From Chlorops oryzae (taxonomy: Eukaryota; Arthropoda; Insecta; Diptera; Chloropidae), in contig CM035806.1 in assembly GCA_020466095.1 (NCBI GenBank), forward strand, positions 126,784,393 through 126,848,392: a DNA stretch of 64,000 bases, read 5' to 3'. The position numbers were made by a program, and so were the translations under genes. The notes below the pieces were generated by a model. It saw only the letters and a list, made by a program, of their open reading frames with translations. It was not told where the DNA came from and ran no database searches. This document shows, piece after piece, positions 1 to 11,157 of this stretch. The first letter of the stretch is position 1. Each line of letters opens with the position of its first letter.

Positions 1-875
1 CAGATTTATTGACTTTGACCGTTTATTTTTCCCTCAACGGCTCAAACTTTACCATCAATTTAATTTTTCCTAAAAGCCCATTCAATAAGCTTTTAAGCCG
101 CTCAACACTTTTTTTCTACGATATTTTCGTGGGGGAATTTTTTTTCTCGACTTACTGTCTAAAAACTTTAAGGCGCTATAACTCCTCAGGGGTGCATTTG
201 CGATACCCCCTCCTATACGATTTTTTGTTCATCTTGGCCTCCTCTACCATCCGTACAAAATAATCACTTCCGAACGGGACACCCTGTATATACGAGTGAA
301 AAGACACATACACACACATGCACACATGGCAATTATAAAAACCTAGGAGTAGTTGTTTATAAGCCAAAAGGGCAATATCCCAGACGCGTGCACTGTCTAC
401 CTCTCTGTCCCTTTCTGTCTTTCAATCTGTCTGTATCTCTCTAACTCACTTTCTTTGTCGAAGGATGCATTTAATGAAAGCGGCTCTGCTATTCAACAGG
501 AATTTCAATAAGATCCTAAAGTACCCGAAGTGTGTTGAGTGAATAAAAAGCTAATACGAAGTGAGTAAAAAAAAAAGGATAAAAACATACAAAGAGCAAC
601 AACAATAACACAGCATCAGGCATATTTATTTTCTTCTTGTACATGCGACGTGTATTTTTTAAGTAAGAACCTTTTTTTTTTTAAATACATAGTACTTCGA
701 AAAGCTTTTTTAACGATCGTTTAAGTAAAGTCCTAAAAAGAAGATTAAGTTTTAAGACGATTTGTGGCTAAGCAAGGATTTTATAATGGTCCTCTTCCTT
801 CCTTCTACGTATGTTTACTCTGTAATCTCAGTAATACTACACTCAGAGAAAAACGTCCCATAACAATACTAAAAG
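1..875. other. Unassigned AT-rich sequence before first gap
   Basis: I see no gene, transposon end or RNA here. The frames that stay open are short and of ordinary AT-rich composition. The stretch ends at the first scaffold gap. Confidence 0.5.
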
Positions 876-975
876 NNNNNNNNNNNNNNNNNNNNNNNNN
901 NNNNNNNNNNNNNNNNNNNNNNNNNNNNNNNNNNNNNNNNNNNNNNNNNNNNNNNNNNNNNNNNNNNNNNNNNNN
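876..975. other. Assembly gap (100 N)
   Basis: Exactly 100 N, the conventional length for a scaffold gap of unknown size. Open frames drawn across it are meaningless. Confidence 0.99.
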
Positions 976-1159
976 GGAGTCCTAAAGGTGCACCGTGCGG
1001 ACTCCAATGGTTGGCTGGGGTATGTAATGAATCCTTAAATATGTATGGAAGAAGAAGGAAGTATGGGTTTTGTGTTATGTCAAAAAGAAAACTCTATCTC
1101 ATAAAAACGCATATTGCGAAAGCAGTGAAAATTAATCTACTTTCAGCCCATGAAGCTTG

Positions 1160-1220
1160 TATACAGACAGACAGACAGACAGACAGACGGGCGGACGGAC
1201 GGACAGACGGACGGACGGAC
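1160..1220. repeat. (ACAG/ACGG)n tetranucleotide repeat
   Basis: Repeated ACAG units grade into GGAC units and run into ACATGGCTAAATCG. That last motif recurs at 17030-17045 (reverse), 18295-18310 and 20440-20460 as the core of dispersed non-autonomous elements. The tract is therefore probably the internal microsatellite of such an element rather than an independent repeat. Confidence 0.7.
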
Positions 1221-1603
1221 ATGGCTAAATCGAATCTTCTGTTGACGTTGGACTGCGTATTTTGCATACCCATTAGGTTGGAATGAAAATTCTCTCTCTA
1301 TGACGTCAGCTCAGTTGAACTTTGTTTTGTATTAACATGTAAGAAAATGTTGAGAAAATCAGAGCAGGACTTTTTCGACACTGAAATTTGTGTTATCAGA
1401 TTTTCGGGCTAATATATACGACTCCTTAGTGGAAGACATATTGATATTAATTTAAAATTAGAGTCATAATGCTTTGAAAAACATTGTATTTAAAAAATGC
1501 GTCTACGTAAAACTCGTACCTTTTTTTTTTTTGGTCAGGTAATAAAAATATTTTCATGTTCACTGCTACTCACTAACCGTCTTTTGTATTAGTAAAAACA
1601 AAT

Positions 1604-1765
1604 TCGTTGAACCATTGGAACCGAACCGAAACCGAGCTTCAAAGAGGTAATGAAACCGGTTTTGAAACCAAACCAGTGGTTTGATGTTTCGGTGAACCAC
1701 CGAACCGAACCGAACCGAACCACTTCAAAAATGCAAGTGGTTTCCATCCCTGATTTTTTTGCATT
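1604..1765. repeat. CCGAA-rich terminal fragment of a hAT-like element
   Basis: Repeats of ACCGA(A)/GGTTC are followed by an end that reads, in reverse complement, CAGGGATGGAAACCAC. This form (CAGGGNTGG) is typical of hAT termini with short subterminal repeats. I did not find the partner end to the left, so this is a solo end. Confidence 0.4.
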
Positions 1766-1936
1766 CAAAGAGCCTTAAAAAATATTTTCAGTGATATACA
1801 CAGTGGCGTAGCTACCGGTGTTCCATGTGTTTCATGAACACAGGCCCCCGAGCCTTGCAGGGCCCCAAGAAAAAATATTGTTGGGCAAACGTTTTTTTTT
1901 TTTTTTTTTGTTAAGAACTCAATTGATTTAGAAACT

Positions 1937-2237
1937 TTGAACACCTCAAAAGAACTTCTTGAGTTCATTCTTATAAAAAATTACTATTCAAGCAGCAGTT
2001 TTTGTGAAATTGTCACAGCTTGCTGTTTATTTTTGACAATTCCAGTTACCGTTGCGAAAGCAGAAAGATCTTTTTCTAAACTGAAAATTATAAAAAACTA
2101 TTTACGAAATAGTACGGCACAAGAAAGTTAAATGCGTTAGCTATAATTTCAATCGAAAATGAGGCAGCCAAGAATGTTGATATTCAGGATTTAGTAGCAA
2201 GATTCGCAAATGCGAAAGCACGAAAAAATAAACTTTA
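1937..2237 (+). pseudogene. hAT transposase C-terminal dimerisation domain relic
   Basis: The translation contains AERSFSKLKIIKNYLRNS followed, after a 1-base frame change near 2130, by a stretch with LNALAIISIENEAA and an Asn/Lys-rich end before TAA near 2237. This pattern (ERxFSxLKxIKxxLRxxxxxxRLxxLAxIxxE) is the hAT C-terminal dimerisation region. It normally lies at the end of a protein of more than 500 residues. The catalytic region is missing, so the copy cannot supply transposase. Confidence 0.85.
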
Positions 2238-2441
2238 ATTACTTTATTTCTCTTTTACACATTATGTTTCGTATTTTGTAAACAAAAAAATTGTGACACA
2301 ACCACGAATTCTAATATTTCAAAGTGCTTGTAAAAAAAAATTAAATAAAATAGAAAAAGAAACCATAAAGAAAATTTTAAAAAATCATCGTCGAATGTTA
2401 AAAACACAAGCATTACTGAATTATTTATCTTGTGTGTAGGC

Positions 2442-3001
2442 TAGGGCGTTTCACACGTGAAAAAAGTGTTGAATTTCGAAGATGGCCTCTCAAACGAAAA
2501 ATACTATAAATCGAAAAATTTTGACACCATTTTCAATTTTTTAAATTGATGTTTAGAGGTCGCTCGAAGGACTTGAATTTTCATCAAAAAAACGCCTTAA
2601 AGAGACCTAAAATTTTTTTAATTTAGTTTTTGTTAATGTAAAATTTCTAATTCGACAGTTTATGGATTTTTTCCGTTTACTTTTAGGGGTAAAAAGCAAA
2701 AAAATTTATTTAAATTTATGGTTTTTACGGGAAGAGCTCAATGTTTTACAGATAAATTCTTTCATTATATGTATACTGGATTCGAGAAGATTTATTTACG
2801 TATATATTTGTTTTCGTAATTGACTAAAACTTTGTTTTATTAAGAAAAAATTTATATTTTGGCTTAAATACATTTGAACGACCTCTGAACATCAATTTAA
2901 AAATTGAAAATGGTGCCCAACTTTTTCGATTTATAGTATTTTTCGTTTGAGAGGGGGCTATCTTCGAAATTAAACACTTTTTTCACGTGTGAAACTCCCT
3001 A
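2442..3001. mobile_element. 560-bp non-autonomous hAT-like element with long inverted repeats
   Basis: The termini are TAGGGCGTTTCACACGTG and its near-perfect reverse complement TTTCACGTGTGAAACTCCCTA. The inverted similarity continues inward for about 130 bp on each side. A perfect 8-bp duplication GTGTAGGC flanks it (2434-2441, 3002-3009). There is no coding content. It lies inside the 1801-3327 hAT and is therefore younger. Confidence 0.9.
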
Positions 3002-3335
3002 GTGTAGGCGCATTATCCTGTTCATTTTTTCTCTGTATTTTTAGAAACTAAGTTATTAAATATTGATTGAATTATATATTTTATGAAACGTCCGAAATAT
3101 GGGCAAAGAGTTATGAGAACAATTAATTACGCTTAACAATAAAGTTCTTTCTCTTTAAAATTCTTTCAATAATGTTAGTTCTCTTATCATTCTCGTTATA
3201 CATATTCAATAATGGATTTTGATTTATGTTATGTAGTTTTTGTTAAATAAAAAAAATTTTACTAATGGGAAGGGGGCCCCCACACGTGCATTGGAACACA
3301 TAATTTTTCAACGTCGCTACGCCACTGGATATACA

Positions 3336-4040
3336 TAAGGCTCACACAAATGTCCACAAACAAGACGTTTCACTGCGTAATAAATGCACAATTTAAACTT
3401 AAAAATCCCACTAAAACTCAAAAATTTAAATTAATCTCCTAATCATCTGAAATTCGCCAAAATTCCCCTGGAAATTGGACAGGCGCAAACTTTAATAATA
3501 ATAAGGGCCTCTAAAATTGTTTTCCCCTATGGATTCAAATGACCTTAAATAAACCAAACCCTTAAGGGGTATAAAGAGAAAATTCAAGTTAATTATTTTA
3601 CAAATGTTTGCCCTGCAGCACTATTTCAAGGATTTCTTGCCGTGTGTTTGAGAAATTTCAATTGAATTGCCTTAAAAGCAATCAATTAACAGGTTATGTC
3701 GAAAACTTATCAGATCAATTTTAATTGTTGTTGTCTTCTCTTTAATAATCAGTTTCCGTTAATTATTTTCCATTAGTGGGCGAAACCCATTATCGATGTC
3801 AGCGAGTCGATTGCGACATTCACACACACGGGCACAGTTAATTGCACGTCCGAGTAGGAAAAGTCACCATGACAGCATCGATGACGTCCAGGTTAATTTG
3901 GATCCCCACATGCATTGCGTTTCGTAGGACACTTTGTGTAGCACTTGCACGCGAATGGACAGTCGACGTCCGCGACGTCCCCCTTGACTTTGTTACCCTA
4001 GATGATTGGATGATGCAAAAGAATATTCGAAGGCTTCGCA
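3336..4040. other. Unassigned sequence
   Basis: I see no gene or transposon ends. Overlapping open frames on both strands around 3840-4080 look like shadows of a GC-richer patch and show no motif. Confidence 0.4.
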
Positions 4041-4041
4041 T

Positions 4042-4116
4042 GCTTTATCACTCTAAACTCGAGCCCGTCGAATTTTGTTAGGCGCAGACGCTATCCACTA
4101 CGCTACGGCCAGCTTT
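4042..4116 (-). pseudogene. tRNA-like sequence, probably a SINE head or tRNA pseudogene
   Basis: On the - strand the text GGCCGTAGCGTAGTGGATAG gives a good Pol III A-box (TAGCGTAGTGG) in a D-arm context. An anticodon-like CCTAACAAA and a poor B-box (GGGCTCGAGTT) follow about 45 bases later. The order resembles tRNA-Val(AAC). Weak T-arm pairing and the lack of a clean acceptor stem argue against a functional tRNA. Confidence 0.4.
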
Positions 4117-5081
4117 GACTCCACATCAAGCAAATATCCTAGTTATATTCAACTAGCCAATGAAATTCAAGCACAAGCCGCGATTACATTGCCATCCAAG
4201 GAGTCATGTGTGACAATGTCTTTATAAAATCACTGATGACTTTACTTTGCCAGAGACACTTGCCTGCTGGGGCACATCATACTACCCTTTTGGATTTAAG
4301 TGCTCATTTATGTTGCTTTGTGAGTTTTAGAGAATTTGAGTTCTGCTTTGAATTTCAACTTTCATTCGCCATGAGAGCGCCGGCAAGCGCAGTGGCCCGC
4401 TTTTTGGGGTTGGAGTTTTTTTTTTCCATTTATTTTGTCCCATATTGATTTTATACAACCCCTCCAACGGGTTACTCGGGTTCTGGCCTGGGGGATTTTG
4501 CAACAGTCAGTCAGAGAAAGAGATTTTCCAATTTCCAAAGCCGAACAAATTTAGTTGATGTCAAATTTTCCGCTTTCTATTTTCCTCTTCGCTTTCGCGA
4601 GCAGACACGTCCGTGGGGGATTTTCGCTGTACCTGTAGAATTTATACGAAATCATACTCTTCATGTACAAGTAACTTTTCTCTTTAAAGCGCCAAGCGTT
4701 TTTAATCAAAAACTTTCAAGATCTAGGTAGTCATATAGCGAAGCTGTGAAAATGTTTAGGGGGCTTCCTCCATGGGCGTGCTCCATTTTTGCGGGAATTG
4801 TTGAGGTCCAGACTAAAAAGCTCGGACTTTCCCGAATGTTTCTGAGCGGATGTACAATGCAGGTACTACTTCTTCTGAAGTGACTTTACGATCTATCTAT
4901 TTGTGTTGTTCATTTCCTATTACTCAATGAAACCTACGAAGAATTCCTCAAAGTTCCTATTCACGAGCGTGTGTATCCACAAACTAATCCTCTTTAAGAG
5001 TAAATTCTTCTTGCTAAAGTCACATATCTCGACGTACAACATAATTCAGACTCCTCTTGTCTCTATAATTCTCTTCAACTC

Positions 5082-5797
5082 TTGCTATTTAAGGTACCTG
5101 CTAAGTATTGGGGCAGTGAGAAAGGGGGGATCCCATTGATATTAATCCCTTACATGCAAAGTTTTTCCGATTTCAATGGAGTCACAATTCTATCTTTAAT
5201 GGTCTCATACATTCCGCCAAATAGTTCGTCTGAGCTTTACAAAGCTCATTTGGAAAATATTAAATCAATTGGATCAAATGAAGCCATTAATGATCACCTA
5301 TGCGTATTGGGTGATTTTAATCTGAGCAGACTCGTTTGGACTCCTTCTGTCGATGGATATTGTATGATTCCATTAAATCTCATAAACGAAGTTGATATAC
5401 TTATATGTACTGGATAGCTTCTCAGACATTGATCTTAAACAGTTTGAATAGAATACTGGATCTAGTATTTGTAGATGAAGATGTAAATTGTCGAGTTTTC
5501 GAGTCTTCAGAATTCATATCTGTTCCAAATATGCATCATATTCCTTTATCGATATATATTAAGGGTATTCACAAGGGGGATTTAAAACGTCTGAAAATCG
5601 GAAAATCGCAAATTTGCAACATCGTAAAAAGTTTCTTTGTGAGCAACCCAGTGAAGAAAGCGTTTATTTATTTTGAAAATATTTATTTATACAATAATAA
5701 AAACTTTACATGACTATTACTTACTTATTCAATATAAACCAATAAAGGGGGAAAAGAGGCTTTTAAGCTCTTAAAAAATGTTGGCAACACCATTTTA
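5082..5797 (+). pseudogene. Degenerate non-LTR retrotransposon, endonuclease segment
   Basis: Broken frames encode an exonuclease/endonuclease/phosphatase fold remnant: SYIPPNSS, then a central VLGDFNLS motif (the catalytic GDFN of the AP-endonuclease domain) near 5306-5330, then LDLVFVDEDV near 5457. It is upstream and in the same direction as a reverse transcriptase relic at 7950-8760, from which it is separated by the mariner at 5798-7088. I place it in the broad CR1/Jockey group; the family is not certain. Confidence 0.75.
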
Positions 5798-7088
5798 ACA
5801 GGTTGGCTGATAAGTCCCCGGTCTAACAAAGAAAAACACATTTTTTTGTCAAAATTCGTTTTTATTATTCAACATAGTTCCCTTCAAGAGCGATACAACG
5901 ATTATAACGACCTTCCAATTTTTGATACCATTTTGGTAGTACTCCTTCGGTTTTGCCTCAAAATAGGCCTCAGTTTCGGCGATCACCTCTTCATTGCAGC
6001 CAAATTTTTTCCCTGCGAGCATCCTTTTGAGGTCTGAGAACAAGAAAAAGTCGCTGGGGGCCAGATCTGGAGAATACGGTGGGTGGGGAAGCAATTCGAA
6101 GCCTATTTCATGAATTTTTGCCATCGTTCTCAATGACTTGTGGCACGGTGCGTTGTCTTGGTGGAACAACACTTTTTTCTTCTTCATATGGGGCCGTTTT
6201 GCCGCGATTTCGACCTTCAAACGCTCCAATAACGACATATAATAGTCACTGTTGATGGTTTTTCCCTTCTCAAGATAATCGATAAAAATTATTCCATGCC
6301 CATCCCAAAAAACAGAGGCCATTACTTTGCCAGCGGACTTTTGAGTCTTTCCACGCTTCGGAGACGGTTCACCGATCGCTGTCCACTCAGCCGACTGTCG
6401 ATTGGACTCAGGAGTGTAGTGATAGAGCCATGTTTCATCCATTGTCACATATCGACGCAAAAACTCGGGTGTATTGCGAGTTAACAGCTGCAAACACCGC
6501 TCAGAATCATCAACACGTTGTTGTTTTTGGTCAAATGTGAGCTCGCGCGGCACCCATTTTGCACAGAGCTTTTTCATATCCAAATATTGATGAATGATAT
6601 GACCAACACGTTCCTTTGATATCTTTAAGGCCACTGCTATCTCGATCAACTTCATTTTACGGTCATTCAAAATCATTTTGTGAATTTTTTTGATGTTTTC
6701 GTCGGTAACCACCTCTTTCGGGCGTCCACTGCGTTCACCGTCCTCCGTGCTCATTTCACCACGCTTGAATTTTGCATACCAATCAATTATTGTTGATTTT
6801 CCTGGGGCAGAGTCCGGAAACTCATTATCAAGCCAAGTTTTTGCTTCCACTGTATTTTTTCCCTTCAGAAAACAGTATTTTATCAAAACACGAAATTCCT
6901 TTTTTCCATTTTTTTCACAATAACAAAAGTTGCTTCACAAAAGACGCTCTATCTCACAAACTAATTGACTTACAGACGTCAAATTTTGACACGAATCATT
7001 TGAAGGTTGCCACTATATAAAAATAATATGCATTTAATACTAGCGACGCCATCTATGTGTCAGACCGGGGACTTATCAGCCAACCTGT
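5798..7088 (-). mobile_element. Himar1-like mariner (irritans subfamily), 1291 bp
   Basis: The ends are the 27-bp Himar1-type inverted repeats, ACAGGTTGGCTGATAAGTCC at the left and its complement at the right. TA flanks both sides (5796-5797, 7089-7090). The transposase lies on the - strand between them, so the 5' end is at 7088. Tc1/mariner elements move by cut and paste into TA. The copy interrupts the non-LTR element of 5.1-8.8 kb. Confidence 0.96.
5849..6910 (-). pseudogene. Mariner transposase, two single-base frameshifts
   Basis: This would be a mariner transposase of about 348 residues that binds the element's inverted repeats and cuts DNA. The readable frame holds an N-terminal helix-turn-helix region (STIIDWYAKFKRGEMS, then LKISKERVGHIIHQYLDM) and a DD34D catalytic domain: VTMDETWLYHY, FHQDNAPCHKS and PPYSPDLAPSDFF all keep the acidic residues. 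It looks nearly identical to Himar1. Compared with the second copy at 63691, one A is missing from the A-run just after the start codon (6910), so the true ATG is out of frame with the rest. One more A is missing near 5930, so the last about 20 residues are read in the wrong frame. The catalytic core is open but the protein is probably not made intact. Confidence 0.95.
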
Positions 7089-7360
7089 TATGTTGCAAAA
7101 TTACAACGCGAAAAGTAACACGCTCGGGAGTGTCGCAAAAATTCTACACTGACGGAAATTTTATTTGTAAGCAAAACAAAAACAACAAATTACGACTGCT
7201 GGTTAAAATCGGAAATTCATCGGAAATTTTCCGACATCGACTTTTTGCGACGAAATTCCACCTTCCTTGTGATTACCCCTATTGATTTTTATAAATTTTT
7301 GCCCCTAAAAATATTCAAATTAACTCTTTAAGATACGATTATAAGAATTGTAATTTTGGA

Positions 7361-8845
7361 TTGATCAATTCTGAACTCTCAAGCATTGATTGGAATGCTG
7401 ATTTGGAAATGTTGGAAGTTCAAGAAGCTTTTAAATTATTTAAAATGAGAATAATAAATATATTTAATTATTTCAATCCGCGATTACGAAATTCTAAATA
7501 CAAAATACCGTGGCATACAGGTTCTCTAAAAAAAATTTTAAATCTTAGAAACAAGTTTTATAAAAAATATATTCAATTTAGGGCCATTTTCTCATCTTTT
7601 TTTTATCTGTAAGTTAAATTATCCTGAAGATAATTTCATATAATACAAATTTGATTAATAAGTCAAAGAAATTTAAATTTAACTGGCAGATAGAGCTTAA
7701 AAGTAGGATGAGAAAACGGCCCTTAATGATATAAATTTTTTTATAAGATACAAATACTATTCACGGGAGTTTAACTTTCTTAGTAATTATCTTTTTAAAT
7801 GCTACATTTCTTAAATCGAGTCAAGCATTAAAGCCAACGCAAAGGAATTTTGGAAGTATATTAATGGCAAGAAAAAGACTTCCCAAATTCCAGAAATTGT
7901 TTTTTTGAATAATAATGTATCCACATCAGTCACAGATTGAGCAAATTTATTTGCTGAGTTTTTCAAATCAAATTTTGATCCTCATATTGCAAATATGGTG
8001 CCTTTCACTGATGAAGAACATTCTATTAACTTTTCATCCTTAAGTTTATCTGATCAAGATATCAAATTAGCAATCACTAGATTAAAAAACTCAACCAAAT
8101 TAGACCATGATGGCCTCTCTGGTACTCTTAACATATTAAGAGTTGTACCCCAAGCCTCGTACTTCCACTAAGAATAATCCTCAATAAATCATTAAAATCA
8201 GGTAATTTTATTGATGAATGGAAAATTGCATTCATCTCTCCAATTTTGAAGTCTAGTAATAAAATAAAATAATATATTTTGCAGTAAAAAATGTTATATC
8301 GCCATTTCAACATGGTTTTTCTCAGGGGCATTCAACAGTGACAAACCTTTCTATCTTTACTGAATACTGCATTACGGCTTTTTCTCAAGGATTTCAGGTG
8401 GATGTTGCGTATACTGATTTCTCTAAAGCTTTCGATAAGGTCTCGCATAATACTCTTCTAAATAAGTTAGAAAAAATTGGGTTCCGTTCAAACTTTTTAA
8501 TGTGGTTAAGTCTTATTTGAGTAACCGAATTAGTAACGTGAGAGTTGAAAATTCTCTGTCTGAACCTTTTATAGCGACCTCTGGTGCTCCCCAAGGTAGC
8601 ATACTAGGTCCTCTACTTTTCTTACTATTTATTAATGACTAACCTAAGTCCATTAAAAATTCAAATTGTCTGCTATTTGCTGATGACTTAAAAGTTTTTC
8701 TTAAAGTTAAAAATCCGATGGAATCTTCTATGTTACAACATGACTTAGACTCTATTAGTGATTAGTGTTCTAAAATTATCTCGCCTGACTTAAACACCGT
8801 TACTTGATTTGTTTTTAATTTTGTAAATAAATAAATAAATAAAAT
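7361..8845 (+). pseudogene. Degenerate non-LTR retrotransposon, reverse transcriptase segment and tail
   Basis: The translation in shifting frames gives linker sequence (SSIDWNADLEML, IPWHTGSLKKILNLRNKFYKKY), then reverse transcriptase motifs: FQHGFSQGHST, TDFSKAFDKVSHNTLLNKL (motif A, catalytic D), SGAPQGSILGPLLFLLF and LLFADDLKVF (motif C with the FADD box). Stops and frameshifts are frequent, so it is dead. It ends near 8823-8845 in a (TAAA)n tail, as expected for target-primed integration. A 142-bp MITE interrupts it at 7581-7722. Confidence 0.85.
7581..7722. mobile_element. 142-bp Harbinger-type MITE
   Basis: GGGCCATTTTCTCATC at the left matches GATGAGAAAACGGCCC at the right as an inverted repeat. 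TTA flanks both sides (7578-7580, 7723-7725), the 3-bp TWA duplication of PIF/Harbinger elements. It splits the reverse transcriptase relic. Confidence 0.75.
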
Positions 8846-9470
8846 TTTCCTTTTTTAAATTACAATATAATTCCTTTTGGTCTAACAAAAAAGCGTTGCA
8901 ATGCCACACTCGACATTTGCACACACACACGCACAGACGCATAGTCGTCGGTTGGTGTTTGTTCGCATGTCAGTTGCAACGAAAGCAATTTGATTCGAAA
9001 TGAAAACGAGAACGAGAACAAAAAATGGAAAATAGAAATGAAATAGAAATTCTGGTGAACTCAAATCGTGCGACAACCAAAAAAATCTGCATTTTATCTG
9101 CGCACATTAAAAGCATTAAATTTGGCACACGAACGAGGAAATATTTCGATATGTATGGAAAGCGGGCAAATAAAAACAAACAAAATTGGGCTTCGGAAGT
9201 GATCAGCAGGGAGTTGGGAGGAGGAAAATGTTAAAGCTTTCCTTCAAGGTATACTTAAATCCCATATCCCACTTTTTAGGAAAAGATAACGTGCACAATT
9301 AAATGTGTTAGATGAAGACTGAAAGCTATCATGTGGAATGGCAAAGAATTCTAGAATTAGTTAAAAATATGTACGTTGTGCAGGCAGTTTTTTGAGTTTG
9401 TGCATCCGAGTGTAACCAATGAAGATAGTAAAAATAAATGATTTTGGGTCACTGGTCACGTCCCTTTTCC
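8846..9470. other. Unassigned sequence
   Basis: A short CACACACG run near 8920 is the only feature. No gene or transposon end was recognised. Confidence 0.4.
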
Positions 9471-9678
9471 TCTCATCCCTCCTCTCTCTCTCTCGCTCTG
9501 TCTCTCTTTCTCTCTGTCTGTCTCTCACTCTCCTTCCCCTCTCTATCCCTCTCCGCTCTCTTTCCCTCCTCTCTATCTACGTCTCTGTCTCACTCTCTCT
9601 TTCTGTTTCTTTTTTTCTCGCTCTCCTGCCATCTCTCTCTCTCTCTCTCTCTTTCTGTTTCTTTTTTTCTCGCTCTCC

Positions 9679-9757
<79 letters not shown>

Positions 9758-9767
9758 TCTTCTCTCT

Positions 9768-9829
<62 letters not shown>

Positions 9830-9836
9830 CCTTGCA
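9471..9836. repeat. Long (CT)n microsatellite with interruptions
   Basis: About 365 bp of almost pure CT dinucleotide with T-rich interruptions. A 58-60 bp block (TTTCTGTTTCTTTTTTTCTC with flanks) is duplicated in it at about 9600 and 9651. CT-rich sequence continues more loosely to about 10150. Serine/leucine-rich and arginine/glutamate-rich open frames here are products of the repeat and not genes. Confidence 0.97.
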
Positions 9837-10215
9837 CTCACCATCGTTCGTCTTTGTTCGATTTTGGTCTTACGCGTTCTCGATCTCGCTCTCTTCCTAT
9901 TTACCTCACTTCCTTTTCCCCTGTCGCTCCATCTCTTTTACTCCCTTGCTCCCTTTCGCTCTGTCTCCCTTTCTTCCTTCCTAACTCTAAATTTCTCTCT
10001 CCATCTCGTTTTCACTCGTCGGCATTGCTTCTCTCTCTCTCTCTCTATCTCACTCTACCTTGCTCTTCTCACCCTTTCTCCTCCATTCTTTCTTTTTCCA
10101 TCTATCTCTGTTCCTCTCGCTGTATTGCTCCCTCCCTCTATCTCCTTCCTTCCCCTTCGTAATGTTCAAATTCATAGCGTGTTCCAAAAATCGTTAAACC
10201 GATTTAACCATCTAC

Positions 10216-10315
10216 AGGTAACCCTCGTACATCGCGGTTTCATGCAACGCGATTTCACTCTAACACGTTTTCAAAAATGCGGAAACCCTCGTCCGTTGTA
10301 CGAGGGATACCTGTA
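10216..10315. mobile_element. Roughly 100-bp hairpin MITE, possibly pogo/Tigger-like
   Basis: CAGGTAACCCTCGTACA and TGTACGAGGGATACCTG form terminal inverted repeats flanked by TA on both sides. The CAG start, TA target and CGTACA-rich ends resemble pogo/Tigger MITEs. No coding capacity. Confidence 0.55.
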
Positions 10316-10319
10316 CTGA

Positions 10320-11155
10320 CATTTTGAAGTTCACAAGACAGAAGTTCATATGAGAGAATTGAACCAAATATGTCAATCGAGCGTTTTGGCATCGTTTTTT
10401 CATACATCCTGCATTAGCAAAGGCATCCATTAGCCCTAGCGCCTGTACTTTCACATTGTTAATCCGGCCTTTTAATTCGTTTAATGAATTTGGTTTTCTT
10501 GTTCCCAGGTGATGGTGAGTCATTAATAATTCTAATCGCCTACAAAGGCGATTCCAACTTTCTTCTACTTTGCCTCACAGTCGATTCCTATAGAAGTAGC
10601 AATGCCGTCCAAAGATCCATAAAACGATAAAGTAATTATTCTGCATCGTAATCGCAATTCTATTCAGCAAAAAATAAAAATAAAAATCCAGCTTCCAAAC
10701 TTTGCCCACTGCAGTGAGGCATTTGTAATTAAAATGACTTTCGGAGCTCAATTTGCATATGCCAGTTTGTTTGCATATGCGAAGAAGTCATCGTTCCCGA
10801 TCAGAGCGCAGAATGCATTTATGCAAGAGCAGCTCTGACAATCCGCCTCTCAACGTCCCCGCTTGCAACCATCGCAGAATCGAAGGCTGCCGATGAAAAT
10901 TAATGGAAAGGTGCACAAAGGCACGAAATTTTGTGTTGCTTGCGTGCATAAAAATGGGCCAGAAAGAAATATAAAATCGCTGAGACTCAATGAAGGAGGG
11001 ACATTCTAGTGGGATGACGTTTTTTTTAAGCAGCTTTTGCAATTTAAGCGAACACCCAAAGCATTTCTCCAGAATCCAGTCTTCTTTAAACTCCAATGAA
11101 AAGTGTTAGGCATTTTTTGTATCTTCCCACTCAACGCACTAGGTGTACAAATATG
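10320..11155. other. Unassigned sequence
   Basis: No transposon ends or protein motifs were recognised. The - strand frame at 10788-11096 has no motif and no codon signature that I can support. Confidence 0.4.
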
Positions 11156-11157
11156 TA

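Larger units (their letters stand above)
1801..3327 (+). mobile_element. hAT element relic with 8-bp target duplication
   Basis: The ends match as inverted repeats: CAGTGGCGTAGCTACC at the left, and at the right, reverse complemented, CAGTGGCGTAGCGACG. They are flanked by a perfect 8-bp duplication GATATACA (1793-1800 and 3328-3335), the hallmark of hAT transposition. It encodes only a C-terminal transposase relic at 1937-2237. A 560-bp element is nested inside at 2442-3001, so the native length was about 960 bp. Confidence 0.9.
5560..7284. mobile_element. Possible older inverted-repeat element hosting the mariner
   Basis: AAGGGTATTCACAAGG at 5560 is mirrored by CCTTGTGATTACCCCT ending near 7284, and both ends lie inside the non-LTR element. 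Without the mariner the element would be about 430 bp. I could not find a matching target duplication, so the boundaries and class are tentative. Confidence 0.4.

Noticed and set aside
3838..4081. Opposed open frames at the same place
   Set aside because: Both strands are open by chance in a GC-richer patch; no motif on either.
4042..4116. Functional tRNA-Val gene
   Set aside because: Good A-box but the T-arm and acceptor stem do not pair; treated as tRNA-like relic.
9419..10319. Long serine/leucine-rich and arginine/glutamate-rich open frames
   Set aside because: They are translations of the CT microsatellite and vanish in composition terms outside it.
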